This document shows positions 45,627 through 54,730 of a stretch of DNA of 64,000 bases, one piece after another. The stretch's first letter is position 1. Each line of letters opens with the position of its first letter. Made by a program: the position numbers and the translations under genes. The notes under the pieces were generated by a model. It was given only the letters and a program-made list of their open reading frames with translations, did not search any database and was not told where the DNA came from. Source of the stretch: CAKZLS01 sp963786305 (lineage in GTDB: Bacteria; Pseudomonadota; Alphaproteobacteria; Rhodospirillales; Defluviicoccaceae); contig CAWAYL010000021.1 of NCBI GenBank assembly GCA_963786305.1, forward strand, positions 62,001 to 126,000, in the 5' to 3' direction.

Positions 45627-46577
45627 TCAGAGAAGACCCATCTGGCTGAAGCTGGTGTGGCCGCGCCGGGAGATGATCAGGTGGTCGTGCAGCATGACGT
45701 TCACCTTCTTCAAGGCGTCGCGGATTTCACGGGTCATGGCGATGTCCGCCTTTGACGGCTTGGGATGATTGCTCGGGTGGTTGTGCACCACCACGACCGC
45801 CGAGGCGTCGAGCTTGAGGGCCTGCTTGACCACCTCGCGGGGATAGGCGGCGGTGTGATCGATGGTGCCCTCGTGCTGCACCTCGTCGCCGATCAGCACA
45901 TTGCGGCGGTCCAGGAACAGGACGCGGAACTGTTCGACCATGCTGTGGGCCATGCTCGCCCGCAGATACGCGATCAGCTTGTCCCAGGTATCCAGCACCG
46001 GACGCTCCGAGAGCTCCTCCTTGACCATGCGCGCGGCCAGCAGCCGGACCGCCTTGAACAGGGCCAGGGCACGCCGGTCGATGCCCTCGAACCCTTCCAG
46101 TTGTTCGGGCCGGGCGTTGAGCACGCTCGGCAGGCTCTGGTCGAACCGGTCGAGAAGTTGCTTGGCGAGCGGTTTGGTGTCGGCCCGCTTGTTCCAGTAG
46201 AACAACAAAAGCTCGAGCAGTTCATAATCCGGAAGAGCGTCCTCGTCGCCGGCCAGCAGGCGATCGCGCAGACGCTTACGGTGGCCCCAGTAGTGCGGCT
46301 CGTTGGGCCGGACCAGCCCGGTCGGCTGAGCGTCCGACATTCCCCGCGGAACCTCGCCGCTGGCCCCGAGGGCCGCGGCCATGGCCGCGCGCGGATCGGT
46401 GTCGGCGAAAACCCAGACCTCTTCCATGCCGCTCCACTGCCCGCCCAGTTCCCGCAACAGCTTGCGATAATTGAAGGTCTTGCCGCTGACTTTGTAGACC
46501 ATCCCGCCCGAGGTCGCGGCGTGTTCGCTGACGATCAACCCCGCGGATTTCAACGTTGCCTCCAGCGGTTCCGCCAT
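45627..46577 (-). CDS. radC: RadC/JAB-domain protein with N-terminal extension
   Basis: 316 residues. The RadC part from ~residue 95 has a helical lead (HYWGHRKRLRDRLLAGDEDA, ELLLFYWNKRADTKPLAKQL) and a JAMM metal site, VVVVHNHPSNHPKPSKADIA, with the acidic partner in IGDEVQHEGT. The first ~85 residues are extra and include FNYRKLLRELGGQWSGMEEV followed by WVFAD, a small module reminiscent of ones in plasmid and phage proteins. RadC is a putative metallo-isopeptidase or nuclease of unproven role. It starts four bases after the stop of the nuclease gene, so the two are co-translated. Confidence 0.85.
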   Translation of the reverse strand: MAEPLEATLKSAGLIVSEHAATSGGMVYKVSGKTFNYRKLLRELGGQWSGMEEVWVFADTDPRAAMAAALGASGEVPRGMSDAQPTGLVRPNEPHYWGHRKRLRDRLLAGDEDALPDYELLELLLFYWNKRADTKPLAKQLLDRFDQSLPSVLNARPEQLEGFEGIDRRALALFKAVRLLAARMVKEELSERPVLDTWDKLIAYLRASMAHSMVEQFRVLFLDRRNVLIGDEVQHEGTIDHTAAYPREVVKQALKLDASAVVVVHNHPSNHPKPSKADIAMTREIRDALKKVNVMLHDHLIISRRGHTSFSQMGLL

Positions 46578-46581
46578 TGAC

Positions 46582-47127
46582 CTACCTTTGCGCGGTTTGG
46601 CGCTTGTCGCGCCGCCACTTCCAGGGCTCCACGAAGTCGGCGCGCCACATCCCCTTCAACGCCGCGCGGGCCTCGCTCTCGTCGTCGACGTAGTCCTTGG
46701 CGTATCGCCGATAGGCGAGCGCCCAGCCCTCGCGCACCATCATCGCGTTCAGGTCGCGGTCGCCGGAATAGCAGACGGCGATAATCCGGCCGTAACGGTC
46801 CCGCTTGTCGCCCTTGCAGGTCACCGGCCGGCCATCGGTTTCGTCGACCAGCGCCAGCGTCGCGCTTTCGCCGCAAGGCCAAGGAACACCGGCGACGTCG
46901 CAGGTTTGCCGCGTTTCGGGCGCGTCGATGCCGTGAAGACGGATGCGCTCGCCGGAAATTTCGATGGTGTCGCCATCGATGATCCGCGCCTCGCCGACGA
47001 TGTCGGCCCGCGCGCCGACGGCCAGAAGCACGGCCAATACGCCCGCGGCAACCAGACGATGTCCCACTCGCGGTCCATGTCGATGAGCCAGATTGTGGAT
47101 AAAAACGCTAACGACTTGATATGTCAT
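46582..47127 (-). CDS. Thermonuclease-family (SNase-like) protein, second copy
   Basis: 181 residues from ATG 47127, chosen over ATG 47157 because AGGGTGG lies seven bases upstream of it. A signal-type N-terminus, LVAAGVLAVLLAVGARADI, precedes the SNase core: ARIIDGDTIEISGERIRLHG, then IDAPETRQTC, DKRDRYGRIIAVCYSGDRDL and MMVREGWALAYRRYAKDYV. The catalytic Asp, Arg and Glu equivalents are present. It is homologous to the gene at 22931-23398 but longer. The stop is four bases from the radC start. A secreted nuclease paired with a cytoplasmic RadC is unexpected. Confidence 0.85.
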   Translation of the reverse strand: MTYQVVSVFIHNLAHRHGPRVGHRLVAAGVLAVLLAVGARADIVGEARIIDGDTIEISGERIRLHGIDAPETRQTCDVAGVPWPCGESATLALVDETDGRPVTCKGDKRDRYGRIIAVCYSGDRDLNAMMVREGWALAYRRYAKDYVDDESEARAALKGMWRADFVEPWKWRRDKRQTAQR

Positions 47128-47297
47128 AAGCCGACCACCCTGTTCCTGAGCCGTCATGTGTAACCCAAATGGGTTGCTTTTGGCAATGGCCGCGTTGCGG
47201 CCGCCGCGCGATCAAGCGTGATCAAACCGGTGTATCGGGAAAACTATAGCGCCGAACGGCGCTCCATTCGCGGGGAAAACAGCAACATTTATACCCG

Positions 47298-47319
47298 AAA
47301 AGGCCACGAACGGGCCTTT
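47298..47319 (-). terminator. Probable intrinsic terminator after valS
   Basis: On the minus strand AAAGGCC and GGCCTTT form a 7-bp stem round a 7-base loop, followed by TTTT. It lies 16 bases beyond the stop of the small gene after valS, the expected place for the end of that transcript. Confidence 0.5.
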
Positions 47320-47334
47320 GGCGTCGAGGACCGC

Positions 47335-47442
47335 TTAGAAAAGCGGCGCGGCGGCCAGGGTCCGGACGAGCAGCACGATCCAGATCAACAGGCACACGCC
47401 CAATGCGGCGATGATGATTTTCTTGATCAGATCGGCGGACAC
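47335..47442 (-). CDS. Small membrane protein (35 aa) after valS
   Basis: GTG 47442 starts 13 bases after the valS stop. The product, MSADLIKKIIIAALGVCLLI followed by WIVLLVRTLAAAPLF, has a charged N-terminus and a single membrane helix. An AGGA stands about 12 bases upstream. A terminator follows directly. Position and composition argue for a real, translationally coupled small protein, but I know no family. Confidence 0.4.
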   Translation of the reverse strand: MSADLIKKIIIAALGVCLLIWIVLLVRTLAAAPLF

Positions 47443-47455
47443 GGCCGTCCGGATC

Positions 47456-50126
47456 CTAAATAGCCGACAGACGGCGCGCCGCCTCGTCCAGCTTCTCGCG
47501 GGCCCGCATGGCTTCGGCGCGCCGCTCGCGCTCGGTCTCGACCACTTCGGGCGGCGCCTTGACGACGAACTTTTCGTTGGCGAGCTTGCGATCGAAACGG
47601 GTGATTTCGCCGTCGAGGCGGATGATTTCCTTGTCCAGCCGCGCCCGTTCCGCCGCCACGTCGATGGCGTCGGCGATGGGGAGCACGATGGTGGCTTCGT
47701 CGAGCACGTCCTCCACCGAGCCCTTCGGCACATCGCCCGTGAGCACGTCGGCGGACGACAGACGCGCCAGGCTGGCGATGAGATCGCGGTGCCGTTCGAG
47801 ACGCATTCTGGAAGTCTCGCCGGCGTTCCGCAGCAGCAGGGGAATTTTCGCGCCGGGCGGAACCCGCATTTCGGCGCGCACGCCGCGAATGAGCGAGATG
47901 AGCCGGACCACCCAATCCATCTCGGCGGCGGCGGCGTCCCTATGCATGGCGTCCGCGTGGGTGGCGTCCAATCGCGGCCAGGCCTGATCGATCAGCATGG
48001 CGCCGTCCCGATCGGCGATCTCCTGGTACAGTTCCTCGGTCACGAACGGCATGATCGGGTGCAGCAGAAGGAGAATCTGATCCAGCGCCCACCCAGAGAC
48101 CGCGCGGGTCTCGGCCTGCGCCGAGGCGCTGCCCCCGAGCAGTGTCGGCTTGGCGAATTCCAGGTACCAATCGCAGAAGGTTCCCCAGGTGAAGTGATAG
48201 AGCCCCTCGGCCAGGTCGTTGAAGCGGTAGGCCTCGAGCGCCGCCGCCGCCCGCTCGGCGGCTTCCGCGACCTTGCCCACCAGCCAGCGGTTGACGGTTT
48301 CCGCGCACGAACCGGGATCGAACCCGCGCACCGGCCGGGCACCGTTCATCTGGCAGAAGCGCGCCGCGTTCCACAGCTTGGTGGCGAAGTTGCGGTACCC
48401 CTCCACCCGGCTTTCCGACATCTTGACGTCGCGCCCCTGGACCGCCATGGCGCACAGCGTGAAGCGCATGGCGTCGGCGCCGTAGGCATCGATCAGATGC
48501 AGCGGGTCGATGACGTTGCCCTTCGACTTCGACATCTTCTGCCCCTTCTCGTCACGGACGAGGGCGTGGATGTAGACGGTATGAAACGGCGCGTCGTCCA
48601 TGAAATGGAGGCCCATCATCATCATCCGGGCGACCCAGAAAAATATGATGTCGAAACCGGTGACCAGGACGTCGGTCGGATAGTACCGTGCCAGCTCCGG
48701 CGTCTGTTCCGGCCAGCCGAGGGTGGAAAACGGCCAGAGCGCCGACGAGAACCAGGTATCGAGCACGTCTTCGTCCCGCCTGAGCGGCGTGTCCGCGCCG
48801 TAATGCGCCCGCGCCGCCGCCAGCGCGTCGCCTTCGGTCGCCTCGACGAATATGTGATCGTCCGGTCCGTACCACGCCGGAATTCTGATGGCCCCACCAG
48901 ATCTGGCGGGACACGCACCACGGCTGGATATTGCGCATCCACTCGAAGTAGGTCTTGGTCCACTGCTCGGGCACGAAGCGGGTGCGCCCCTGCTCCACCG
49001 CCTGGATGGCGGGCCCGGCCAGCGTCTTGGCGTCGACGAACCACTGGTCCATCAGCCATGGCTCGACCACCACGCCGGATCGATCCCCATAGGGCACCAT
49101 CATGACGTGCTGTTCGGTTTTCTCGAGCAAGCCGAGAGTTTCCATTTCGCGAACGATGGCGTCGCGGGCTTCGTAGCGGTCGAGCCCGCGGAAACGCTCC
49201 GGTGCGTTTTCGTTCATGCACGCGCTTGCGTCGAGAACGTTGATCATCTCCAGATCGTGCCGTCGGCCCACCTCGAAGTCGTTGAAATCGTGGGCCGGAG
49301 TGATCTTCACCGCGCCGGTGCCCTTTTCCGGATCGGCGTGGGTGTCCGCGACGATCAAGATCGGGCGGTCGACGATGGGCAGGATGCAATGCTTGCCCAC
49401 CAGATCGGCGTAGCGCTCGTCGTCGGGATGGACGGCCACCGCGGTATCGCCCAGCATGGTCTCCGGGCGAGTGGTCGCCACCGCCACGAACCGTCCCGGC
49501 TGGCCCTCCACCGGGTATTTGAAGGTCCAGAAATGGCCGTGAACCTCGCGCTGTTCCACCTCTAGGTCGGAAATGGCCGTGTGCAGCAGCGGGTCCCAGT
49601 TAACCAGCCGCTTGTCGCGGTAGATCAGGTCTTTTTTGTAGAGATCGACGAACACCTTGCGGACCGCCGCCGAGAGCCCCTCGTCCATGGTGAAGCGCTC
49701 GCGCGACCAGTCGCAGGACGCCCCCAGCCGGCGAAGCTGGCCGATGATGGTGCCGCCGGATTCCGCTTTCCATTGCCAGACCCGCTTGATGAATTCCTCG
49801 CGGCCGAGGTCGTGGCGGGTCAGCCCTTCGGCTTCAAGCTGGCGTTCGACCACCATCTGAGTGGCGATCCCGGCATGATCGGTGCCCGGCTGCCAGAGCA
49901 CGTCGCGGCCCGTCATGCGGGCGTGCCGGATCATGATGTCCTGCAGGGTATTGTTCAGGGCATGGCCCATGTGCAGGCTGCCCGTCACGTTGGGAGGCGG
50001 AATGACGATGGCATACGATTGCGCGTCGGCATCGGCATTGCGGCCGCATCCGAAGGCGCCACGCCGTTCCCAGGCGGTGTAGTGTTTTTCCTCGACCGCG
50101 CGCGGCTGATAGGTTTTCTCGAGCAT
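47456..50126 (-). CDS. valS: Valyl-tRNA synthetase, one frameshift
   Basis: Start ATG 50126 (MLEKTYQPRAVEEKHYTAWE) has GGAG five bases upstream. Class I signatures are present: the HIGH-type PPPNVTGSLHMGHALNNT and the KMSKS loop GQKMSKSKGNVIDPLHLIDA. The editing domain shows ATTRPETMLGDTAVAVHPDD. Near 48887 an extra A shifts the frame: WWGHQNSGVV should read WWGHQIPAWYGPDDHIFVEA. The rest follows one frame over as DVLDTWFSSALWPFSTLGWP to the C-terminal coiled coil (ERARLDKEIIRLDGEITRFD). Repaired length ~889. The gene is essential, so the indel is almost certainly a sequence error. Confidence 0.95.
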
Positions 50127-50228
50127 GGCTGCTCCGCGCTTCGCTAAAAGGGGTTTGGCAAGACGATCGACCGACAACGGCACAAACCCGTTGTTACCCC
50201 CCGCCGCCCGATCCAGTCAATGCTAGTA

Positions 50229-50816
50229 CTACAGCCGCTCGGCCCGGTTGATCATCAGGTCGATCTCTTTCTTGACCAGGCGCTCGATCAGGTACGGAAG
50301 GTTACGATCCAGCCACTCCTTGAGCAACGGCCGGAGCATCTGACGCACCATGGCTTCGAGCGTGACCTCGCGCGAGCCGATGTTGATGTCGCGGTGATCG
50401 AGGATCGCCCGGGCCAGCTGCGACAAGGCGTCCGCCGACGCCTCGGCGGTGGCCGCGGACATCACGGGCCCCGCCGCGGGAGCGCGCATTTCCGGGGTCA
50501 AGAGCAACATACCATCCTCACCGGCGCCGTCCGGCGGCGCCGTGGGTTCGCGATCCGCCGGCTCCTGGTTTCGCGTGTTCCGATCGGCCTCGCTTTCGGT
50601 GAAGTCCACTTCGTCGTCGGATGAGTTTCCTGGCGTTTTTTGGCGCTCCATGCTTTCCTCTCCCTCCGGCCTCTCGACGCCGTCGCCAGCTTCGTTCCCT
50701 TCTTCGGAAAGGATCCGGCGGATGGACGTGAGGATATCCTCCATGGAGGGCTCCTCCTGGCCGGCTGGCGGCGGCGTGCTTTCATCCAAGGGTTTGGTTT
50801 TCTCGTCTGCGGTCAT
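50229..50816 (-). CDS. popZ: PopZ-like (DUF2497) polar organising protein
   Basis: 195 residues with the three-part layout of the family: a short N-terminal helix (EPSMEDILTSIRRILSEEGN), an acidic disordered middle with many Glu/Asp/Pro, and the C-terminal oligomerisation helices (LEAMVRQMLRPLLKEWLDRN, then LPYLIERLVKKEIDLMINRA). PopZ forms the polar matrix that anchors the chromosome origin in alphaproteobacteria. It lies directly upstream of valS on the same strand, an arrangement conserved in the class. Confidence 0.9.
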   Translation of the reverse strand: MTADEKTKPLDESTPPPAGQEEPSMEDILTSIRRILSEEGNEAGDGVERPEGEESMERQKTPGNSSDDEVDFTESEADRNTRNQEPADREPTAPPDGAGEDGMLLLTPEMRAPAAGPVMSAATAEASADALSQLARAILDHRDINIGSREVTLEAMVRQMLRPLLKEWLDRNLPYLIERLVKKEIDLMINRAERL

Positions 50817-50922
50817 AGCGCCATTATCCGATAGGACATGCCGAGTGTCGAGGCCGGTTGGAGCCGGAACCGAGCTTTGATCCCGCCGGGCCCCCTCGGC
50901 GCCGCCAACGCGCCCGCTCCGA

Positions 50923-52326
50923 TCAATCGGGCTTGCCGAAATCCTCTTCGTTCACATCGCCGACGGCGGATGTCCCGAACCACTGGTCACGAACTTCGCG
51001 GTAATGAACCTCGGGATTGTAGATCTCCACCGGCAGATCGAGAACGCCCGCCGAGAGCTCACCCACCGCGCGTTTCAGATCGAACGCCGATATCACCTCG
51101 TTCGCTTCGGCGCGCACGAGTTCCACCTGCGCATTGACCAGTTCCTGTTCGGCGTCGAGAATATCGAGGACCGTGCGCGCGCCAACCTGGGCTTCCTGCT
51201 GCACACCCTCGAGGGCCACCTCGTTGGCCTTGACTTCCTTTGTGCGCGAACGGACGGCCGCCCGCGCCGCCTCGAGCCGCGCCCAGGCGTCCTTGGCCTC
51301 CTGAACCGCCTGGCGGCGGCTGGAGTTGATTTCGCGCCGACGCTGCGCCGCGACCTGCTTTTGCTGGCGGACCTGGGAATACGCCTGACCTTGTTGGTAA
51401 AATGGAATCCGCAAATTGAAAAGCGCCGACCACTCGTGGTTCACGGCGTTTTCCCGCGCCTGTTCCTTTCCCGTCTCGGCGCGCGCCGTAAAGTCCACTT
51501 CCGGGAACAGCTCGCCGCGCGCCTGGTCGACCTGATCGAGTGCCGAGCGCTCGCGATATTCGGCGAAAACGACAACCGGATTCTGGTCGGCGGCGAGGTC
51601 AACGGCCTGGTCGCCGTTCACCGGCAGGATCAGGGTAATGCCCGGCTGGCCGAGCAGGCCCGGCGTCTCGCCCACCGCTTGGCGATAGCGGGCGCGCGAT
51701 CCCTCGAGATTGCCTTCGGCCTCGACCCGGTCGGCCGTCGCCCGGGCCAGCCGCGCTTCCGCCTGGAAGACATCGGTCCGGGTGACCTCGCCAACCTCGA
51801 AGCGGTCGCGCGTCGCCTCCAATTGACGGGCGAGGCGCTGTTCGTTTCGGATCTGCAGGTCCAGGACCGCCTGATCGCGGTAAACCTCGGAAAAGGCGGA
51901 GGCGGCATCGCGCAGCGTGTCCTGCTCGACGCTGAAAAGTTGGGACCGGCGAGCGAGAACTTCGTTCTCGGCGGCGCGGGTCGCCGCCACGGTTCGGCCG
52001 CCGCGGAACAGCGGCTGCCTGAATTCGACCGAAGCGAACCGCGGGTTCAGCCTCTGGGTGCCGGTAAAGATACTGGTATCGTTGTCCGGATCGGTCTTGC
52101 GCCGGCCGGCCGATGCCGAGCCTGAAACATCGGGACGCCACCCGGAAAGCGCCTGGGGAACCTGCTCGTCGGTGGCCCTGAGCGAGGCCCGCTGCGCTCG
52201 AAGTTCCGGATTGTTGCTGTAAGCGGCGGCAAGAGCCTCGTCGAGGGTTTGGCTGGACGCCGTCCCACTATGGAAGCCGACACCGCACAGCACGCCGACC
52301 ATCACCGCCCACCCTGCTGCCTTCAC
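50923..52326 (-). CDS. tolC: TolC-family outer-membrane efflux/secretion channel
   Basis: 467 residues from GTG 52326, which follows AGGGAGA by seven bases. Upstream in-frame codons are not signal-like. The signal peptide is KAAGWAVMVGVLCGVGFHSG. The mature part begins QTLDEALAAAYSNNPELRAQ and shows both TolC repeats, for example VEFRQPLFRGGRTVAATRAA, FEVGEVTRTDVFQAEARLAR and AQVGARTVLDILDAEQELVN. TolC trimers serve efflux pumps and type I secretion and could export the giant protein at 32-39 kb, though no ABC/MFP genes are here. Followed by popZ, preceded by pcm on the same strand. Confidence 0.9.
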   Translation of the reverse strand: MKAAGWAVMVGVLCGVGFHSGTASSQTLDEALAAAYSNNPELRAQRASLRATDEQVPQALSGWRPDVSGSASAGRRKTDPDNDTSIFTGTQRLNPRFASVEFRQPLFRGGRTVAATRAAENEVLARRSQLFSVEQDTLRDAASAFSEVYRDQAVLDLQIRNEQRLARQLEATRDRFEVGEVTRTDVFQAEARLARATADRVEAEGNLEGSRARYRQAVGETPGLLGQPGITLILPVNGDQAVDLAADQNPVVVFAEYRERSALDQVDQARGELFPEVDFTARAETGKEQARENAVNHEWSALFNLRIPFYQQGQAYSQVRQQKQVAAQRRREINSSRRQAVQEAKDAWARLEAARAAVRSRTKEVKANEVALEGVQQEAQVGARTVLDILDAEQELVNAQVELVRAEANEVISAFDLKRAVGELSAGVLDLPVEIYNPEVHYREVRDQWFGTSAVGDVNEEDFGKPD

Positions 52327-52479
52327 GCGGAAATCTCCCTGCACCAGAAGCCGGACCCCCCGGCCCCGCCCATTGTAACCGGCCAAATGGCTCGGATGCG
52401 CGTGTCTCCAACCGTAACGCACCCGCATGACGGACTTTTCAATCATTTCAGGGCGAAATGCAACCCCGAGGACCCAATG

Positions 52480-53133
52480 CTAGAAGGTAAACTCCTTAAC
52501 CGGCTCGAACCCCGGCAGAAAAGGGGTGGCGGCGTTGAAGATCTCCCGTCGCGACATGACGCCGCCGACGCGGATGAACAAAGTTCCGGCGCCGATTCCC
52601 TGATCGGTGGCAACGACCGCGACCATGCGGCCGCCTTCGGCCAACTGGCGGTCGATGGCATCCGGAAGTTTCGCCACCGCGCCGCCGAAAAAGATCACAT
52701 CGTAGGGCGCCTGTCGTGCGTGGCCCTCGACAAGCGGTCCCTCGACCACGGCGACGGTGTCCAAACCCAGCGTCGTCAGCGTCGAATTGGCACGCGCCGC
52801 CAGATCCGGGTCGCTTTCCAGCGCCACCACCACACTCGCCATATTCGCCATGACGGCGGACACGTACCCAGGTCCGCACCCGACGTCCAGAATGACATCC
52901 TCCGGCTTGATCTCGGCGGCCTGAAGCAAGCGCGCGATCACCAGCGGCTCCATCAGATAGCGACCGCCGCCGAGGGGGATATCCTCGTCCACATAGGCAA
53001 TGCCCTGGAGGTCCGCCGGCACGAACGCTTCTCGAGGAACCCTGTTCATGGTGTCAATGACCAGCGAATCCGTGACTTGGTTGGTGCGAATCTGATTTTC
53101 GACCATGCTGTGGCGACAGGCTGCGTAATCCAT
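52480..53133 (-). CDS. Protein-L-isoaspartate O-methyltransferase family protein
   Basis: 217 residues. ATG 53133 sits five bases after GGAG, while the ATG just before it (53136) is too close. The family's HSMVENQIRTNQVTDSLVID, RVPREAFVPADLQGIAYVDE and the SAM loop VILDVGCGPGYVSAVMANMA are clear, followed by LMEPLVIARLLQAA and YDVIFFGGAVAKLPDAI. The enzyme class repairs isoaspartyl residues. In alphaproteobacteria this shorter version beside tolC is common, and its real substrate is less certain. Upstream of tolC, same strand. Confidence 0.88.
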   Translation of the reverse strand: MDYAACRHSMVENQIRTNQVTDSLVIDTMNRVPREAFVPADLQGIAYVDEDIPLGGGRYLMEPLVIARLLQAAEIKPEDVILDVGCGPGYVSAVMANMASVVVALESDPDLAARANSTLTTLGLDTVAVVEGPLVEGHARQAPYDVIFFGGAVAKLPDAIDRQLAEGGRMVAVVATDQGIGAGTLFIRVGGVMSRREIFNAATPFLPGFEPVKEFTF

Positions 53134-53325
53134 CATGGCTCCATCGATGCGGCGGCGATTGTTGCGATCATCCCCATGCTCGGCTGTATAAAAGGTTGCG
53201 TGCCCCGACACAACCGGCGCGCTGCGCTCGGCGCCTTGACCCGCGAACGTCCAGCGACTAAGTTCTGCCGGCTGAAACGGTAACGGCGGGCTCACGATGA
53301 ATTCGCGGCGTGCCGTTTCGATGTG

Positions 53326-53399
53326 GGCGCGGTGGCGGAGTGGCTACGCAGCGGCCTGCAAAGCCGTGTACACCGGTTCGAGTCCGGTCCGCGCCTCCA
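53326..53399 (+). tRNA. tRNA-Cys (GCA)
   Basis: Acceptor GGCGCGG pairs with CCGCGCC. The anticodon loop CTGCAAA gives GCA at 53358-53360, the T-loop GGTTCGAGTCC is standard, and CCA is encoded at 53397-53399. tRNA-Asn follows six bases later. Confidence 0.96.
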
Positions 53400-53405
53400 T
53401 GTTGA

Positions 53406-53480
53406 TCCGGAGTAGCTCAGTGGTAGAGCAAGCGGCTGTTAACCGCTGGGTCGGGGGTTCGAATCCCTCCTCCGGAGCCA
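53406..53480 (+). tRNA. tRNA-Asn (GTT)
   Basis: Acceptor TCCGGAG pairs with CTCCGGA. The D-arm is AGCTCAGTGGTAGAGC, the anticodon GTT lies at 53438-53440 within loop CTGTTAA, and CCA is encoded at 53478-53480. It forms a two-gene transcript with tRNA-Cys. Confidence 0.96.
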
Positions 53481-53487
53481 GACGAAA

Positions 53488-53523
53488 GGGCCGCGCCGTC
53501 CCCGGCGCGGCCCGATCGTTTTT
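53488..53523 (+). terminator. Intrinsic terminator of the tRNA-Cys/tRNA-Asn unit
   Basis: GGGCCGCGCC (53488-53497) and GGCGCGGCCC (53504-53513) form a perfect 10-bp GC stem with a 6-base loop, followed after GATCG by TTTTT at 53519-53523. Confidence 0.88.
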
Positions 53524-53656
53524 GGCGACGGAACCGGAGAAAGACGAGGGGACGACGGTCTTTCGCAAACTCTGTTTGTTTCAGTTCAGCCGCGTGCTAT
53601 CCGGTGAGGATCGCAACCAAATAACCAGGGCCTAAGAAAAAACCCAAGGATCGCTC

Positions 53657-54385
53657 ATGTCGCTAGGCTTGCGAGAAAGCAAAAACCGTCGCAGACGACA
53701 GGTTCGTGCGACGCTGTTCAAATGGATTGTGGCTCTCTGCCTGATCGTCGCGGCGGGCACATATGCGTACCTATCCGGCAAGGAACTGTCACAAGGAGAG
53801 GTCAATACGCTCAAGGGGAAGATCACTTCCCTGGAAGCGGACGCCGCCACTCTTGAGCAGAAGAACGCGGCGCTGCAAACGGAGACCGCCAGGGAGCAGG
53901 CCCGCGCCGAGGAATGGCGGCAACGCTACACCCGCGAGGTGCCGTCGGGCGACCTCAAGGATCTGTTCGACCTGGCGCAGCAGAAGATCGAATTGGGCGT
54001 GTCCGTCGATCGCATGAAATTCGTGGTGGGCGCGGCGGAGAATCGAGAGAATTGCGATCAAGAACCGGTCACCAAGCGGTTTGTCGTGCAGACGCCGCTG
54101 CATTCCGGCGCGAATGGTTTCGTCGCGTTCGCCGATAGCGCGATCACCATCACCGCCACCGGCGTGCCGGCGCGGGACTCTGTCGGCAACCCCGAGGCCT
54201 GGTTCGATCCGGCGGAGCCCGTGACCGTTCGGATCGTGCATATCGGCGGCAAGTCGGAGGAAGTTTCGGGAAAGCTTCCGCTCAACCCGTCCATCGTTTT
54301 CGGCGACAGCGAACACCGGTTCAGCGTCGTCAAAGGATCGAGGGGTTTCGTTCAGGTTACCGGAACGCGGTGCGACTACCCGTAG
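53657..54385 (+). CDS. Membrane-anchored coiled-coil protein, unknown function (242 aa)
   Basis: Residues 1-20 are very basic (LRESKNRRRRQVRATLFKW), then one membrane helix (IVALCLIVAAGTYAYLSG). A coiled coil follows (VNTLKGKITSLEADAATLEQ and on to REQARAEEWRQRY), then a ~140-residue beta-rich extracytoplasmic domain. That domain has two Cys (ENCDQE and TRCDYP near the C-terminus) that could form a disulfide. I do not recognise the domain. It is probably an inner-membrane protein facing the periplasm. Confidence 0.65.
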   Translation: MSLGLRESKNRRRRQVRATLFKWIVALCLIVAAGTYAYLSGKELSQGEVNTLKGKITSLEADAATLEQKNAALQTETAREQARAEEWRQRYTREVPSGDLKDLFDLAQQKIELGVSVDRMKFVVGAAENRENCDQEPVTKRFVVQTPLHSGANGFVAFADSAITITATGVPARDSVGNPEAWFDPAEPVTVRIVHIGGKSEEVSGKLPLNPSIVFGDSEHRFSVVKGSRGFVQVTGTRCDYP

Positions 54386-54408
54386 ATCCAGACCACAACA
54401 GCAGAGGT

Positions 54409-54648
54409 TCAGCGTTTCCCATAGGGATTCTCGAGCGAGTCGACGATGGACAGAAATACCTTGCGGATCTGCGATTCGTCACATTCCATGAGCAGCGCGT
54501 CCTCGAAGGCGTCCTGACACAGCTGGCGAAGCTCCTCGAGATTCTCGTCGAGGACCTTCAGCTTCTCCTCGCACGACACCAGCTTGCCATCCGTCGTCCG
54601 CCAGGTAACCGCTTTTTCGAGAGATAACCGCTGCTTCATCGCGCTCAA
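54409..54648 (-). CDS. Small conserved-looking soluble protein (79 aa)
   Basis: From ATG 54648 (or 54639, MKQRLSLEKAVTWRTTDGKL). Acidic and helical, with two Cys, containing EKLKVLDENLEELRQLCQDA and FEDALLMECDESQIRKVFLS. Third codon positions are GC-rich and there is no low-complexity sequence, so it looks like a real protein of unknown role. It converges on the membrane coiled-coil gene. Confidence 0.55.
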   Translation of the reverse strand: MSAMKQRLSLEKAVTWRTTDGKLVSCEEKLKVLDENLEELRQLCQDAFEDALLMECDESQIRKVFLSIVDSLENPYGKR

Positions 54649-54730
54649 CGGACTCGGTCAAAGTTGCATATGGACGGACGTATTCTAACACGATCGCGCT
54701 TCGGAGAAAGGCCCTTATGGCTTGCGTCGG

